A DNA stretch of 64,000 nucleotides, taken from NCBI GenBank assembly GCA_963721335.1, contig CAVRIV010000001.1, forward strand, positions 124,001-188,000, written 5' to 3'. The position numbers and the translations under genes were made by a program. The stretch is from CAVXDY01 sp963721335 (GTDB lineage: Bacteria > Actinomycetota > Thermoleophilia > Miltoncostaeales > Miltoncostaeaceae). Shown here one piece after another: positions 16,044 through 24,763 of the stretch (positions are counted from its first letter, which is position 1; each line of letters opens with the position of its first letter). The notes below the pieces were generated by a model that saw only the letters and a list, made by a program, of their open reading frames with translations, searched no databases and was not told where the DNA came from.

Positions 16044-17077
16044 CGACCGCCAAGCCGCGGCCCGCGAGCGGGGCCACGACCGACGGCGCGAAGCCGGTCT
16101 CCTACCGCGAGGCGCTCACCCAGGCGATGCGCGAGGAGATGGAGCGCGACCCCGACGTCTTCATCATCGGCGAGGACGTGGGGCAGTACGAGGGCGCGTT
16201 CAAGGTCACGCGCGGCCTGCTGCGGGAGTTCGGCGAGCGGCGGGTGGTGGACACCCCGATCTCCGAGGCCGGCTTCGTGGGCATCGGCATCGGCGCCGCC
16301 ATGGCCGGGCTGCGCCCGGTGATCGAGCTGATGACGGTCAACTTCTCGATCGTCGCGATGGACCAGATCATCAACAACGCCTCCAAGGTGCGCTACATGT
16401 TCGGCGGGCAGGTCTCGTGCCCGATCGTCATCCGCATGCCCGGGGGCGCCGGCCACCAGCTGGCCGCCCAGCACTCCCACTCGCTGGAGGCGTGGTACTC
16501 CCACGTCCCCGGCCTGAAGGTGGTGTGCCCCGCGACCCCCCACGACGCCAAGGGGCTGCTGAAGGCGTCGATCCGGGACGACGACCCGGTGATCTTCCTG
16601 GAGAGCGAGGGCCTCTACGCCAAGAAGGGCCCCGTCGGAGGGGCCGACGAGCTGGTGCCCCTGGGCCGCGCGGCGGTGCGCCGGCGCGGCGACGACTGCA
16701 CCGTCGTCGCCATCTCGCGCATGGTCTGGACCGCCCTGTCGGCCACCGACGCCCTGGCGGCGGAGGGCATCGAGTGCGACGTGATCGACCCGCGCTCGCT
16801 GCGCCCGCTGGACCTCGAGACGATCGCGGCCAGCGTCCGCCGCACCGGTCGCGCGGTGATCGTGGAGGAGGGCTGGCCCGAGTGCGGGGTGGCGGCCAAC
16901 CTCGCGGCCCGGATCTACGAGTCGTGCTTCGACTGGCTCGACGCGCCGGTCGAGCGCGTGAGCGCCGCCGACGTGCCCATGCCCTACGCGAAGAACCTCG
17001 AGCAGTTCGCCCTTCCCTCGCCCCCCGACGTGATCGCGGCGGTGCAGCGGCTGGTGGGCGCGAGGGGGAAGGCCTGA
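16040..17077 (+). CDS. pdhB: Pyruvate dehydrogenase E1 component, beta subunit
   Basis: Pairs with the alpha subunit to form the E1 heterotetramer. After a short extension the conserved core starts at YREALTQAMREEMERDPDVF. It has IGEDVGQYEGAFKVTRGL, DTPISEAGFVGIGIGAAM and VRYMFGGQ. VIRMPGGAGHQLAAQHSHS (the pyrimidine-binding side) and VVCPATPHDAKGLLKA come next. The C-terminal transketolase domain shows DVIDPRSLRPLD and VEEGWPECGVAANLA. The frame is complete at 345 residues. GTG at 16040 overlaps the alpha stop, and the E2 gene begins two bases after its own stop. Confidence 0.95.
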   Translation: MTTAKPRPASGATTDGAKPVSYREALTQAMREEMERDPDVFIIGEDVGQYEGAFKVTRGLLREFGERRVVDTPISEAGFVGIGIGAAMAGLRPVIELMTVNFSIVAMDQIINNASKVRYMFGGQVSCPIVIRMPGGAGHQLAAQHSHSLEAWYSHVPGLKVVCPATPHDAKGLLKASIRDDDPVIFLESEGLYAKKGPVGGADELVPLGRAAVRRRGDDCTVVAISRMVWTALSATDALAAEGIECDVIDPRSLRPLDLETIAASVRRTGRAVIVEEGWPECGVAANLAARIYESCFDWLDAPVERVSAADVPMPYAKNLEQFALPSPPDVIAAVQRLVGARGKA

Positions 17078-17078
17078 C

Positions 17079-18514
17079 GTGGCGGAGCTCCTGATGCCCA
17101 AGCTGAGCGACACGATGGAGGAGGGCACGGTCCTCCAGTGGCTCGTGGGCGACGGCGAGGCGGTCGCCAAGGGCCAGCCGCTGGTCGAGATCGAGACCGA
17201 CAAGGCAACGATGACGGTCGATGCGCCCGAGGAGGGAACCCTCCACGTGATCGCGGCCGAGGGCGACGCGCGCGCCGTGGGCGAGCCGATCGCCGAGATC
17301 GGGGGGGCGGGCGCCGCCGCTCCGGCGCCCGCGACCCCCGAGCCCGCGGCCGACGCGGTGGCCGAGGAGGCCGCCGCCGCGCCCGGCGCCGGTACGGCGG
17401 CCGAGGTCTCCGAGGAGGACTCGTCCACCGGCATCCCCACCGCCGACGACGGCACCGCGTCGGAGATCGGCGCCGAGCTCGGCTCGGGGGAGACCTACCC
17501 GGGCGCGAGGGAGGCCGACGAGCCCGAGGGAGCCGAGGACCCCGGCGAGGTGGTGGAGGCCCAGAGGCCGAGGAGCCCACGCCGGCGCCCGCGCCCTCGA
17601 ACGGAGGGCGGACCAAGGCCTCCCCCCTCGCGCGGCGCCTGGCGGGCGAGCTCGGGGTGGACATCGCGACGGTGCGCGGCACCGGCCCGGACGGCCGCAT
17701 CGTGCGCGCCGACGTGGAGGCCGCGGCCCGGGGGGAGGCCTCATCGGTGCGGGCGGCGGCTCCCGCCGCGGCCGCCCCCGCTCGCGAGGCGCCCGCCCCG
17801 AGCGCGCCGGCGCCTCGACCGGCCGCCGCCCCCGGCGAGCGCATACCGCTGTCGCGCCTGCAGCGCACGGTGGCGCAGCGGATGGTCGCCTCCACCACCG
17901 AGGCGCCCCAGTTCACGCTCCAGCGCGATGTCGATGCCGTCGAGCTGCTCGCCCTCCGCCGGCAGCTCGTGGAGGCGGCCCCGGAGAACGAGGGTCCCAG
18001 CGTCAACGACCTGATCGTGAAGGCCGTGGCGATCGCCGCCGCCGAGCGGCCCGAGGCCGTCAGCCGGTTCGACGGCGACGCTCTCGTGCGGCCGTCGGGG
18101 ATCCACGTGGGCATCGCCGTGGCCGTGGACAACGGGCTGCTCGTGCCGGTCATCCGCGACGCCGACACCAAGGGGGTCGGGAGGATCGCCGCCGAGGCGC
18201 GCGACCTGGCCGCGCGGTGCCGCGACGGCACCATCCAGCCGCAGGAGCTCGAGGGCAGCGTCATCTCGATCTCGAACCTGGGGATGTTCGGCATCGACCG
18301 CTTCACCGCGATCATCAACCCGCCGGAGACGGCGATCCTGGCCGTGGGCCGGGCGGCTCCGCGCGCCGTGGTCCGCGACGGCGCCGTGGTGGCCCGCGAG
18401 ACCATGACCCTCACGCTGTCCATCGACCACCGCGCGGTCTACGGCGCGGACGGCGCCCGCTTCCTCGGCCGCGTCACCGAGCTGCTGGAGCGCCCGGGCG
18501 CGCTGGTCCTCTAG
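17079..18514 (+). CDS. pdhC: Dihydrolipoamide acetyltransferase (E2), frameshifted in linker
   Basis: Acetyl transfer core of the pyruvate dehydrogenase complex. One N-terminal lipoyl domain (residues 1-78) has the lipoylated Lys in IETDKATM. A long Ala/Pro/Glu linker holds one frame change near 17565. The E1/E3-binding domain follows (ASPLARRLAGELGVD, GTGPDGRIVRADV), then the catalytic domain ending in MTLTLSIDHRAVYGADGARF. In the catalytic motif DHRxxDG the Asp is replaced by Tyr, as I recall for plastid and cyanobacterial E2 proteins. GTG at 17079 follows a GGGGGAAGG sequence. E3 (dihydrolipoamide dehydrogenase) is not in the window. Confidence 0.93.
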
Positions 18515-18522
18515 GGCGCGCG

Positions 18523-19199
18523 ATGCGCCCGGGGCTGCTGGTCCGCAGCGAGCTGGTCGGCTACCGCGAGGCGTGGGAGATCCAGCGCCGGCTGGCCGCC
18601 GCGCGGGCCGCCGGGGAGATCCCCGACGTCCTCTGGCTGCTGGAGCATCCGCCGACGTACACCTACGGCCGCCACGGGCGGCGCGAGGACCTCTTCCTGG
18701 ACGACGCCCCGCTGGCCGCGGCCGGGGCCGAGGTGGTCGCGACGGACCGGGGCGGGCAGATGACCTGGCACGGCCCCGGCCAGAGCGTGCTCTACGCGAT
18801 CTGCGACCTCCGCCCCGCCCGCCGGGTGCGCGGCTTCGTGGAGGCGATGGTCGAGGCGATGCGCGAGGCGGCGGGCGTTCCCGGCGCCGCCGGAGGCGAC
18901 GACGCGATGGGCCTCTACGTGGACGGGCGCAAGCTGGGGAGCGTCGGCATCCGGGTGCAGTCGGGGATCACGACGCACGGGCTCGCGCTGAACCGCGACC
19001 CCGACCTCGACTGGTTCCGGCTGATGTCCGCCTGCGGCGCGCCGGACGTCGCGGCCACCTCCATCGCGGCGGAGGGCGGCGACCCGGCCCGCGAGCGCGT
19101 GGAGGCCGTCCTGGCCGCGGAGCTCGCCCGAGCGCCTGGGCCTGGACCTCGAGCCCGGGTCCCTCGACGCTGGTCCCGGCTCGCTCGCTCGTGCCCTAG
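18523..19199 (+). CDS. lipB: Octanoyltransferase (lipoate synthesis)
   Basis: Moves octanoyl from acyl carrier protein to lipoyl domains, the first step of lipoylation. The sequence shows LLEHPPTYTYGRHG, the family signature TDRGGQMTWHGPGQSVLYAI with the GGxxTxHGPGQ motif, and DGRKLGSVGIRVQSGITTHG with the catalytic Lys. It normally ends with a catalytic Cys in the ACG motif, seen here as MSACGAPD. The last 20 codons are shifted by a base near 19125. ATG at 18523 lies nine bases after the E2 stop. Placement behind the E2 gene makes sense because E2 is its substrate. lipA is not seen here. Confidence 0.93.
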
Positions 19200-19925
19200 A
19201 GGACGCGGGAGAGGAAGCGCCTGGTCCGCTCCTCCCGGGGGGCGGTGAGCATCTGGTCGGGGTCGCCCTGCTCCACCACGGCGCCCTCGTCCATGAACAG
19301 CACCCGGTCGCCCACCTCGCGGGCGAAGCCCATCTCGTGGGTGACCACCACCATGGTCATGCCGCCCGCGGCCAGCTCGCGCATCACGTCGAGCACGTCC
19401 TGGACCAGCTCCGGGTCGAGGGCGCTCGTGACCTCGTCGAAGAGCATCGCCTCGGGCTCCATGGCCAGCGCGCGGGCGATCGCGACGCGCTGCTGCTGGC
19501 CGCCCGACAGGCGGGAGGGGTGCTCGCCGGCCTTGTCCGAGAGCCCCACCCGGGCGAGCAGGTCGCAGCCCGCGCGCCCGGGCGGCGGCCGCGCTCATGC
19601 CGAGCACCTTCATCGGGGCCAGGGCCACGTTCTCGAGCACCGTCTTGTGCGGGAAGAGGTTGAACGACTGGAAGACCATCCCCACGCGGCGGCGGAGGTC
19701 GTCCACCCGCGCACCCGGCGCGGTGATCTCGTCGTCCCCGAGGTAGACCCTCCCGGCCGTGGGGAGCTCGAGCAGGTTGAGACAGCGGAGCAGCGTCGAC
19801 TTCCCCGAGCCGGAGGGTCCGATCACGCACACCACCTCTCCCGGCGCCACGTCCAGGTCCACGCCGCAGAGGACGGTGTGGTCCCCGTAGCGCTTCACGA
19901 GGCCCTCGGCCCGGATGGCGCTCAC
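19196..19925 (-). CDS. Polar amino-acid ABC transporter ATPase (GlnQ-like), frameshifted
   Basis: ATP-binding subunit of about 243 residues. Walker A is GPSGSGKST near residue 36, the Q loop is in VFQSFNLFPHKTVLENV, the signature is LSGGQQQRVAIARALA, Walker B is AMLFDEVTSALDPE and the switch His is in VVVTHEMGFA. The FNLFPHKTVLEN and MTMVVVTHEMGFAREV segments are typical of glutamine, arginine and histidine uptake systems. One frame change lies near 19580. The GTG start overlaps the permease stop. Its 3' end overlaps the lipB end convergently by about 4 bp. Confidence 0.94.
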
Positions 19926-20662
19926 GGGGCGATGATCTCGCCGCGGCTGGTGCGGCGGTGCTCGCGCGCGATGATCCGGTCGAGGAGCCAGATCAACGGG
20001 AGCGTGAAGATGAGGTAGTAGATCGCCGCCACGACGAGGGTGCTGGAGTTGAAGGTGACCGCCTGGGCCTCACGGGCCACCGATACCACGTCCCCCACCG
20101 CGAGCACGCTGACCAGCGCGACGTCCTTGGTGAGCGCGATGAAGTCGTTCATCAGCGGCGGCAGCACGCGGCGGACGGCCTGCGGCAGGATCACCAGGCG
20201 CATCGTCTGGCCCTGGCTCATCCCGAGCGTGCGCGCCGCCTCGGTCTGGCCCCGGTCCACCGAGTCGATGCCGGCGCGGTAGACCTCGGCCACGTAGGCC
20301 GCGTACACCATCCCCAGCCCGATGAAGCCGATCTGGAACGGGGTCAGATCCTCGATGACCGGGATCGGCAGGAACGGGAAGCTGCCGGCCATCAGCAGGA
20401 GGATGAGCAGGGCCGGCACCGCCCGGAAGAAGTTGATGTAGGCGATCGCCAGCCCGCGGACCACGCGCCCGCCGATGCGGGCGCCCCGCGTCCGCGCGCC
20501 CGCGCCGGCGCGGCGCAGCACCGCCAGCACCAGCCCCAGCGTGAGGCAGATGACCTCCGCGAGGAAGGCGATCTGCAGGGTGACCCAGAACCCCCGCCCG
20601 AGATCGCCCAGATAGGGCCGCGCCTGGTCCCAGTCGAAGTACTGGTTGAGGATCTCATCCAC
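19922..20662 (-). CDS. Polar amino-acid ABC transporter permease (HisM/GlnP family)
   Basis: A 246-residue intact membrane protein. About five hydrophobic segments are visible, starting with GFWVTLQIAFLAEVICLTLG. The inner-membrane component signature for binding the ATPase is EAARTLGMSQGQTMRLVILP (EAAxxLG type). AYVAEVYRAGIDSVDRGQTE is characteristic of amino-acid permeases of the His/Glu/Gln/Arg group. The gene lies between the binding protein (24 bp upstream) and the ATPase (4-bp overlap), the standard order. Only one permease gene is present, so a homodimer is likely. Confidence 0.94.
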   Translation of the reverse strand: MDEILNQYFDWDQARPYLGDLGRGFWVTLQIAFLAEVICLTLGLVLAVLRRAGAGARTRGARIGGRVVRGLAIAYINFFRAVPALLILLLMAGSFPFLPIPVIEDLTPFQIGFIGLGMVYAAYVAEVYRAGIDSVDRGQTEAARTLGMSQGQTMRLVILPQAVRRVLPPLMNDFIALTKDVALVSVLAVGDVVSVAREAQAVTFNSSTLVVAAIYYLIFTLPLIWLLDRIIAREHRRTSRGEIIAP

Positions 20663-20686
20663 GGCGCGGCCCCTGCCCCGGAACGG

Positions 20687-21505
20687 CTACTCCGCCGGCG
20701 GCGCCTCGTTGAACCACTTCATGTAGATCTGGTCGTAGGTGCCGTCGGCCTTGATCTTGGCGAGGCCGGCGTTGAAGGCGTCGCGCAGGGCCGTCTTGTC
20801 CTTGGCGAAGACCAGCCCGTACCCCTCCTGGGTGGGGATCCGGGCCGCCACCTTGAGCTGCGGCTTCTGTGAGGCGGCGTACGCCGAGATCGCGAAGTCG
20901 TTCGTGACGCCGTCCACGCGCCCCTGGGCGAGGGCGTTGAAGGCGTCGTCGATGATGTCGTACTGCTTGATCGTCGCCCCGGGCACGGTGGCGGCCAGGT
21001 CGGCCCCGGTCGTGCCGCGCTGAACCCCGATGGTCTTGTCCTGCAGCTGGTCGAGGCTGGTGATGTCGGAGTCGGCCCGGACCATCAGGGACTGGTCGGC
21101 GGTGAAGTAGGGGTCGCTGAAGTCGACCTGCTTGGCGCGCTCCGGCGTGATCGAGAACGAGGACGCCGACATGTCGAAGTTGCCCTGGCGGATCTGCAGG
21201 ATGATGGTGTCGAACCGCGTCTTCACGAAGGTCACCTTCGTGACGCCGAGGCTGGGGGCGATCGCGTTGACCAGGTCGACGTCGAAGCCGATGACGTCGC
21301 TCGAGCCCGGCTCGGTGAACTCGAAGGGCGCGTAGGGGATGTCGCTGGCGACCGACAGCTCGCCCGGCGTCTTGAGCCCGAGGTCCGCGGCGGCGGCCGG
21401 GGTCGAGGCGGTGCCGCCCGCCTCTCCGTCGTCGTCATCGCCACCGCAGGCCACGGCGCCGAGCGCCAGGGCGAGAATCAGCAGAACCGCCAGCAACCTC
21501 CGCAT
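20687..21505 (-). CDS. Amino-acid ABC transporter substrate-binding lipoprotein
   Basis: A 272-residue family 3 solute-binding protein. The lipoprotein signal is MRRLLAVLLILALALGAVAC with the lipid-modified Cys at residue 20, followed by a Gly/Asp linker. The mature domain begins LSVASDIPYAPFEF and contains GFDVDLVNAIAPSLGV, FDTIILQIRQGNFDM and VDFSDPYFTADQSLMV, all family 3 hallmarks. The DQLQDKTIGVQRGTTG hinge and the C-terminal IKADGTYDQIYMKWF are also present. ATG at 21505 has AGGAGG five bases upstream. The residues suggest a polar or basic amino acid, but the ligand cannot be decided. Confidence 0.94.
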   Translation of the reverse strand: MRRLLAVLLILALALGAVACGGDDDDGEAGGTASTPAAAADLGLKTPGELSVASDIPYAPFEFTEPGSSDVIGFDVDLVNAIAPSLGVTKVTFVKTRFDTIILQIRQGNFDMSASSFSITPERAKQVDFSDPYFTADQSLMVRADSDITSLDQLQDKTIGVQRGTTGADLAATVPGATIKQYDIIDDAFNALAQGRVDGVTNDFAISAYAASQKPQLKVAARIPTQEGYGLVFAKDKTALRDAFNAGLAKIKADGTYDQIYMKWFNEAPPAE

Positions 21506-21532
21506 TTCGCCTCCTCGTGGGAATGGTCCCGC

Positions 21533-21538
21533 AGACTA
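21533..21538 (-). promoter_or_regulatory. Possible -10 box of the ABC transporter operon
   Basis: On the minus strand TAGTCT lies 27 bp before the binding-protein ATG, leaving a short leader that contains the AGGAGG ribosome site. No -35 hexamer at the right distance. Confidence 0.35.
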
Positions 21539-21672
21539 CGGATCGGCTCCGCTTCGCGTCCGCTCAAACGCCGCCGTCGGAACGACTCCTGGGGGGCCTA
21601 CCGGCGACGCCGCCGGCGTCCGTTGATCCATGCCGCTTGTAACCGGCGGCGGCTGTGTGCCCAAGCCCGGGA

Positions 21673-21858
21673 TCAGGGCAGCAGGGACTCCCACGCGACG
21701 ATCGCCGCGGCCACCAGCGCGTCGTCGGCGGGGTCGGCGCCCGCGGCCGCGACGGCGGCGGCGAGATCCTCCGGGTCGACCTCGAGCGGCTCCGCTCCGG
21801 GCAGCGCCTGGCGCAGGGCCTCGGCGAGTGCCTCGGGGTCCGCGGGCGCGCTCCTCAG
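21673..21858 (-). CDS. Small acidic hypothetical protein (about 61 aa)
   Basis: A short frame rich in Ala, Asp and Glu with a regular helical pattern (PEALAEALRQALPG, PEDLAAAVAAAGADPADDALVAAAIVAWESLLP). It directly follows the small membrane protein. The only start at the right place is CTG at 21858, which overlaps the upstream stop as CTGA; an ATG/GTG lost to a base error is also possible. Composition and stop-start overlap support a real gene. Function is unknown. The remaining 21539-21672 stretch holds only the promoter of the ABC operon. Confidence 0.45.
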   Translation of the reverse strand: MRSAPADPEALAEALRQALPGAEPLEVDPEDLAAAVAAAGADPADDALVAAAIVAWESLLP

Positions 21859-22070
21859 AAGAGGTTGACCGCGGCCGCGCCGGCGAGGATCAGGATGATG
21901 CCGCCGTAGCCGATGTACCCGCTCGCCAGCAGGAGGACGGCCAGCGCCACGAGCAGGACGGCGAGCGTCGCCCACGACGCCTTCGTGAGCCCTCCGGCGC
22001 CGAGCTCCCAGCCCGTCTCGGGCGGGCGGGTGGGTCGGCGGGGCTTCTCCCTCTCCGTCGTGGGGCTCAC
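21855..22070 (-). CDS. Small membrane protein with two hydrophobic segments (71 aa)
   Basis: GTG at 22070 opens a 71-residue frame. A charged, Pro-rich cytoplasmic head (TTEREKPRRPTRPPETG) is followed by two adjacent hydrophobic segments, WATLAVLLVALAVLLLASGYI and GGIILILAGAAAVNLF, joined by a tight turn. This hairpin form is common among uncharacterised actinobacterial proteins. It is divergent from the peroxiredoxin gene. A 61-residue acidic protein follows with overlap. No family is recognised. Confidence 0.65.
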   Translation of the reverse strand: MSPTTEREKPRRPTRPPETGWELGAGGLTKASWATLAVLLVALAVLLLASGYIGYGGIILILAGAAAVNLF

Positions 22071-22121
22071 GAGACGTGACGTTAGCGCCCCATGGGGGGG
22101 CGCGCACACCGCCCGCAGGGC

Positions 22122-22127
22122 TAGCCT
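22122..22127 (+). promoter_or_regulatory. -10 box of the peroxiredoxin gene
   Basis: TAGCCT lies 29 bp before the ATG of the peroxiredoxin gene. Transcription from about 22134 would give a short leader containing GAGGAGG. An in-frame GTG at 22133 would be a leaderless alternative start. Confidence 0.35.
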
Positions 22128-22156
22128 CGGCCGTGGACGCCGCCGAGGAGGACGCG

Positions 22157-22627
22157 ATGCCGGTCGAGGTGGGCCGGGAGGCCCCGGATTTCACGCTCAA
22201 GAACCCCGCCAACGAGGACGTCACGCTCTCGTCGTTCCGCGGGAAGAGGAACGTCGTGCTGGTCTTCTACCCGGGGGCGTTCAGCAGCGTCTGCACCCGG
22301 CAGCTCACCCGGATCAACGAGCACGGCGACCGCTACGCCGAGGGCGACGCGCAGGTGATCGGCGTGTCGGTGGACAGCCGCCACGCGCAGGGCGCCTTCG
22401 CGAGGGAGCTGGGCCTGACCGACACGATCCTGCTGGCCGACTTCGAGCCCAAGGGCGAGGTGAGCCGGGCGTACGGGATGTACAACGCGGAGCGGGGCGT
22501 CTCGACGCGCGGCACATTCGTCATCGACAAGCAGGGGATCGTGCGGGGCGTCTCGCTTCCGGACGCCCCAGGGGAGATGCCGGACGAGGAGGAGTACTTC
22601 CGTACGCTTGCGGTCTGCCCGGTGTAA
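22157..22627 (+). CDS. AhpE-like peroxiredoxin
   Basis: A 156-residue thiol peroxidase that reduces hydroperoxides. ATG at 22157 has GAGGAGG six bases upstream. Family features are VGREAPDFTLKNPANEDVTL, the strand LVFYPGAFSSVC with the peroxidatic Cys preceded by the usual Pro, Thr/Ser and acidic contacts, VIGVSVDSRHAQGAFA and the ADFEPKGEVSRAYGMYN segment. The last two segments resemble AhpE of mycobacteria more than Bcp. A second Cys occurs only at the extreme C-terminus (AVCPV), so a one-Cys mechanism is likely, though a C-terminal resolving role is possible. Convergent with rlmN. Confidence 0.9.
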   Translation: MPVEVGREAPDFTLKNPANEDVTLSSFRGKRNVVLVFYPGAFSSVCTRQLTRINEHGDRYAEGDAQVIGVSVDSRHAQGAFARELGLTDTILLADFEPKGEVSRAYGMYNAERGVSTRGTFVIDKQGIVRGVSLPDAPGEMPDEEEYFRTLAVCPV

Positions 22628-22628
22628 C

Positions 22629-22643
22629 GGCCCTCAGCGGGCC
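22629..22643. terminator. Short hairpin between peroxiredoxin and rlmN
   Basis: GGCCC TCAGC GGGCC lies directly after the peroxiredoxin stop and covers the end of convergent rlmN. The stem is only five base pairs and lacks a T-tract, so this is a weak candidate. Confidence 0.25.
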
Positions 22644-23638
22644 CCCGCCAGCTGCCCGCATGCCGCGGCCACGTCGGCCCCACGGGAGCGGCGCACCGAC
22701 GCCTCCAGGCCCGCCTCGGCCAGGGCGTGCAGGAAGACCTCCCGCCGGTCGCGAGGGCTCGCACGGTACGGCCCGTCGGTGGGGTTGTACTCGATGATGT
22801 TCACGTGGAAGCGGCCGTCGCGCAGCAGGCCCGCCAGGCGGCGTGCGTCGGCGGTGGAGTCGTTGACGCCGTCGAGGAGCAGGTACTCGATGAACACCCG
22901 GCGCCCGGTGCGGTCGCAGTAGCGCGTGCAGGCGGCGATCAGGCTGGCGATGGGGTACCGGGCGTTGATGGGCATCAGGGCGCTGCGGGTCTGGTCGTCG
23001 GCCGCGTGCAGCGACACCGCAAGCCGCACGGGCAGGGGGTGCGCGGCCAGCCGCGCGATGCCCGGCACCCATCCCACGGTGGAGATCGCGATCTTCCGGG
23101 CGGAGAGGCCGAGCCCCTCGGGGGAGTTGATCGCGGCGCACGCCTCCAGCACGGCGTCGAGGGTCTGGAGAGGCTCCCCCATCCCCATGAACACGGCGTT
23201 GGTGAGGCGCGCCCCCTGGGACGCGGCCTCGGCGGCGGCGAGAACGGCCTGATCGAGGATCTCGGCGGGGGTCAGGTCGCGCCCCGCCCCCATGGCGCCG
23301 GTGGCGCAGAACCGGCACCCCAGCGCGCAGCCGGCCTGGCTGGAGACGCAGATCGTGCGCCGTCCGGCCGCGTGGGCGATGAGGACCGCCTCCACCACCG
23401 CGCCGTCGGCGGCGCGCAGGCTCCACTTGACGGTCCCGTCACGCGACACGACGCGCCCCTCGGGCGTGAGGGTCCAGAAGGGCAGCGTGTCGGCCAGCCG
23501 GCTCCGGAGGGCCGCCGGCAGCACGGTGACCTCGTCCCATCCACCCGCGCCGGCCCGCTGGGCCTGCACGGCCTGGCGGGCGCGGTAGGAGGGCTCGCCC
23601 CAGTCGGCGAGCACGCTGGTGAGGGCGGCGCGATCCAC
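22634..23638 (-). CDS. rlmN: 23S rRNA (adenine-2503-C2)-methyltransferase
   Basis: A radical-SAM enzyme that methylates A2503 of 23S rRNA and also some tRNAs. It has 334 residues and is intact. The 4Fe-4S motif is CALGCRFCATG (CxxxCxxC) about residue 105. GMGEPLQTLDAVLEACA, the KIAISTVGWVPGI strand and LAVSLHAADDQTRSALMPINARYP are RlmN signatures, and the methyl-carrying Cys region is seen in RSRGADVAAACGQL. The N-terminal domain is somewhat degenerate but has YRARQAVQ. GTG at 23638. A palindromic TCCCGATCGGGA element lies 62 bp upstream. Confidence 0.95.
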   Translation of the reverse strand: MDRAALTSVLADWGEPSYRARQAVQAQRAGAGGWDEVTVLPAALRSRLADTLPFWTLTPEGRVVSRDGTVKWSLRAADGAVVEAVLIAHAAGRRTICVSSQAGCALGCRFCATGAMGAGRDLTPAEILDQAVLAAAEAASQGARLTNAVFMGMGEPLQTLDAVLEACAAINSPEGLGLSARKIAISTVGWVPGIARLAAHPLPVRLAVSLHAADDQTRSALMPINARYPIASLIAACTRYCDRTGRRVFIEYLLLDGVNDSTADARRLAGLLRDGRFHVNIIEYNPTDGPYRASPRDRREVFLHALAEAGLEASVRRSRGADVAAACGQLAGAR

Positions 23639-23699
23639 CCCTGAAGTAGATCAGCTTTCGCTGCGGAGGTACGCGGGGCTCGCCCCCCTCGGCGATCAA

Positions 23700-23711
23700 T
23701 CCCGATCGGGA
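23700..23711. repeat. CCCGATCGGG palindrome, copy 1
   Basis: TCCCGATCGGGA, a perfect 12-bp dyad, lies in the 100-bp gap upstream of rlmN and downstream of the LLM gene. The same sequence occurs three more times in this window, all in the gap 29.0-29.2 kb. Confidence 0.6.
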
Positions 23712-23738
23712 ATCGGCACCCGCGCCGAGGAGCAAGCG

Positions 23739-24763
23739 CTAGAGAAGGGCCTCTGCCAGGCGTCGCAGCTCGGAGGGCACGTCGCCTCCGGGCTGCACGG
23801 CGAGCTCGGTCACGCCGTCGCCGGCCAGGGCCTCGGCTCTGGCGCGCAGCTCCGCCGCCGTGCCCGTGAAGGAGAAGCGGCGCGACGTTCTCGGCCGTCA
23901 CGACCGCCTCGTCCTCCGGGAGCGTCAGCTGCACCAGGTGCCCGCGGTGCAGGACCTGGTGGCGGCGCTCGGGCGGGTACGCCGCCGACACCGCGGCGAC
24001 GTAGCCCTCCGCCTGGGACCTCAGAGCCGGATCGAGGCCCTCGAGCCGCCACGGCTGCTCGGCGAAGGCGTGGAAGGCCACCGCCACCACCGGCCCGACC
24101 GCGGCCCGCAGGCGCGGCGAGTCGAGGGGCTCGCCCTCCTCCGCCACCGCGCCCACGGCGTGCACGACCAGCGGCAGGTCGTCGCCGATCCCCTCGCGCA
24201 GGCGCCCGAGGCCGCCCGGATAGAAGATGCCCGTCATCGCGCCGTCGCCCAGGCGGCGCGCGAGGGCCTGGGCCCGCTCGCCGCGGCAGGAGACGTAGAG
24301 CGGCACCTCGCCGGCGCCCTCGGCGCCGGGCACGGGCATGGCCGCGATCGGGCGCTCGCCGTCGGGGTGGTGGCGCTCCTCGCCGGCGAGCAGGCCCCGC
24401 AGGTCGAGGACCTCGCGCTCGAGCCGCGCCAGGCGCACCGGCCCGATGCCCAGGGTGAAGCGGCCGGTGAAGCCGGCGCCCACCGCGGCCCGCACGCGTC
24501 CCGGCGCGAGCGCCGACAGGGTGCGCAGGGCCGCCGACGTGGCGGCCGGAGTTCGCAGGCCCGGCACCACGACCCCGACCCCCAGCCCGATCCGCGTCGT
24601 GCGATCGGCCGCCCGGGCGAGCGTGGCGAACGGGTCGTGGTAGAGCAGCGGCGAGTCGTAGCACCAGACGGAGGCGAAGCCGAGCTCCTCCGCCAGGGCG
24701 ATGTGGTCGGGGCGTGTCCCGAACGGGAGCCAGGAAGACCCCGATCCGCGGCCGCGCGCTCAG
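23739..24763 (-). CDS. LLM-class flavin/F420-dependent oxidoreductase (frameshifted)
   Basis: Luciferase-like TIM-barrel oxidoreductase read across several frames. The N-terminus RIGVFLAPVRDTP and a following segment end in TRIGLGVGVVVPGLRTPAATSAAL, typical of F420-dependent members. AVGAGFTGRFTLG, PLYVSCRGERAQALARRLGDG and the C-terminus SFTGTAAELRARAEALAGDGVTELAVQP (the last in another frame) complete the barrel. Changes occur near 24700 and 23880. The start is unclear; CTG at 24763 overlaps the stop of the MFS gene as CTGA. Substrate unknown. It is the second LLM enzyme of the window besides the one at 50.7 kb. Confidence 0.78.

Noticed and set aside
22133..22157. GTG at 22133 as peroxiredoxin start
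   Set aside because: The ATG at 22157 has a full GAGGAGG ribosome site and agrees with the family N-terminus.
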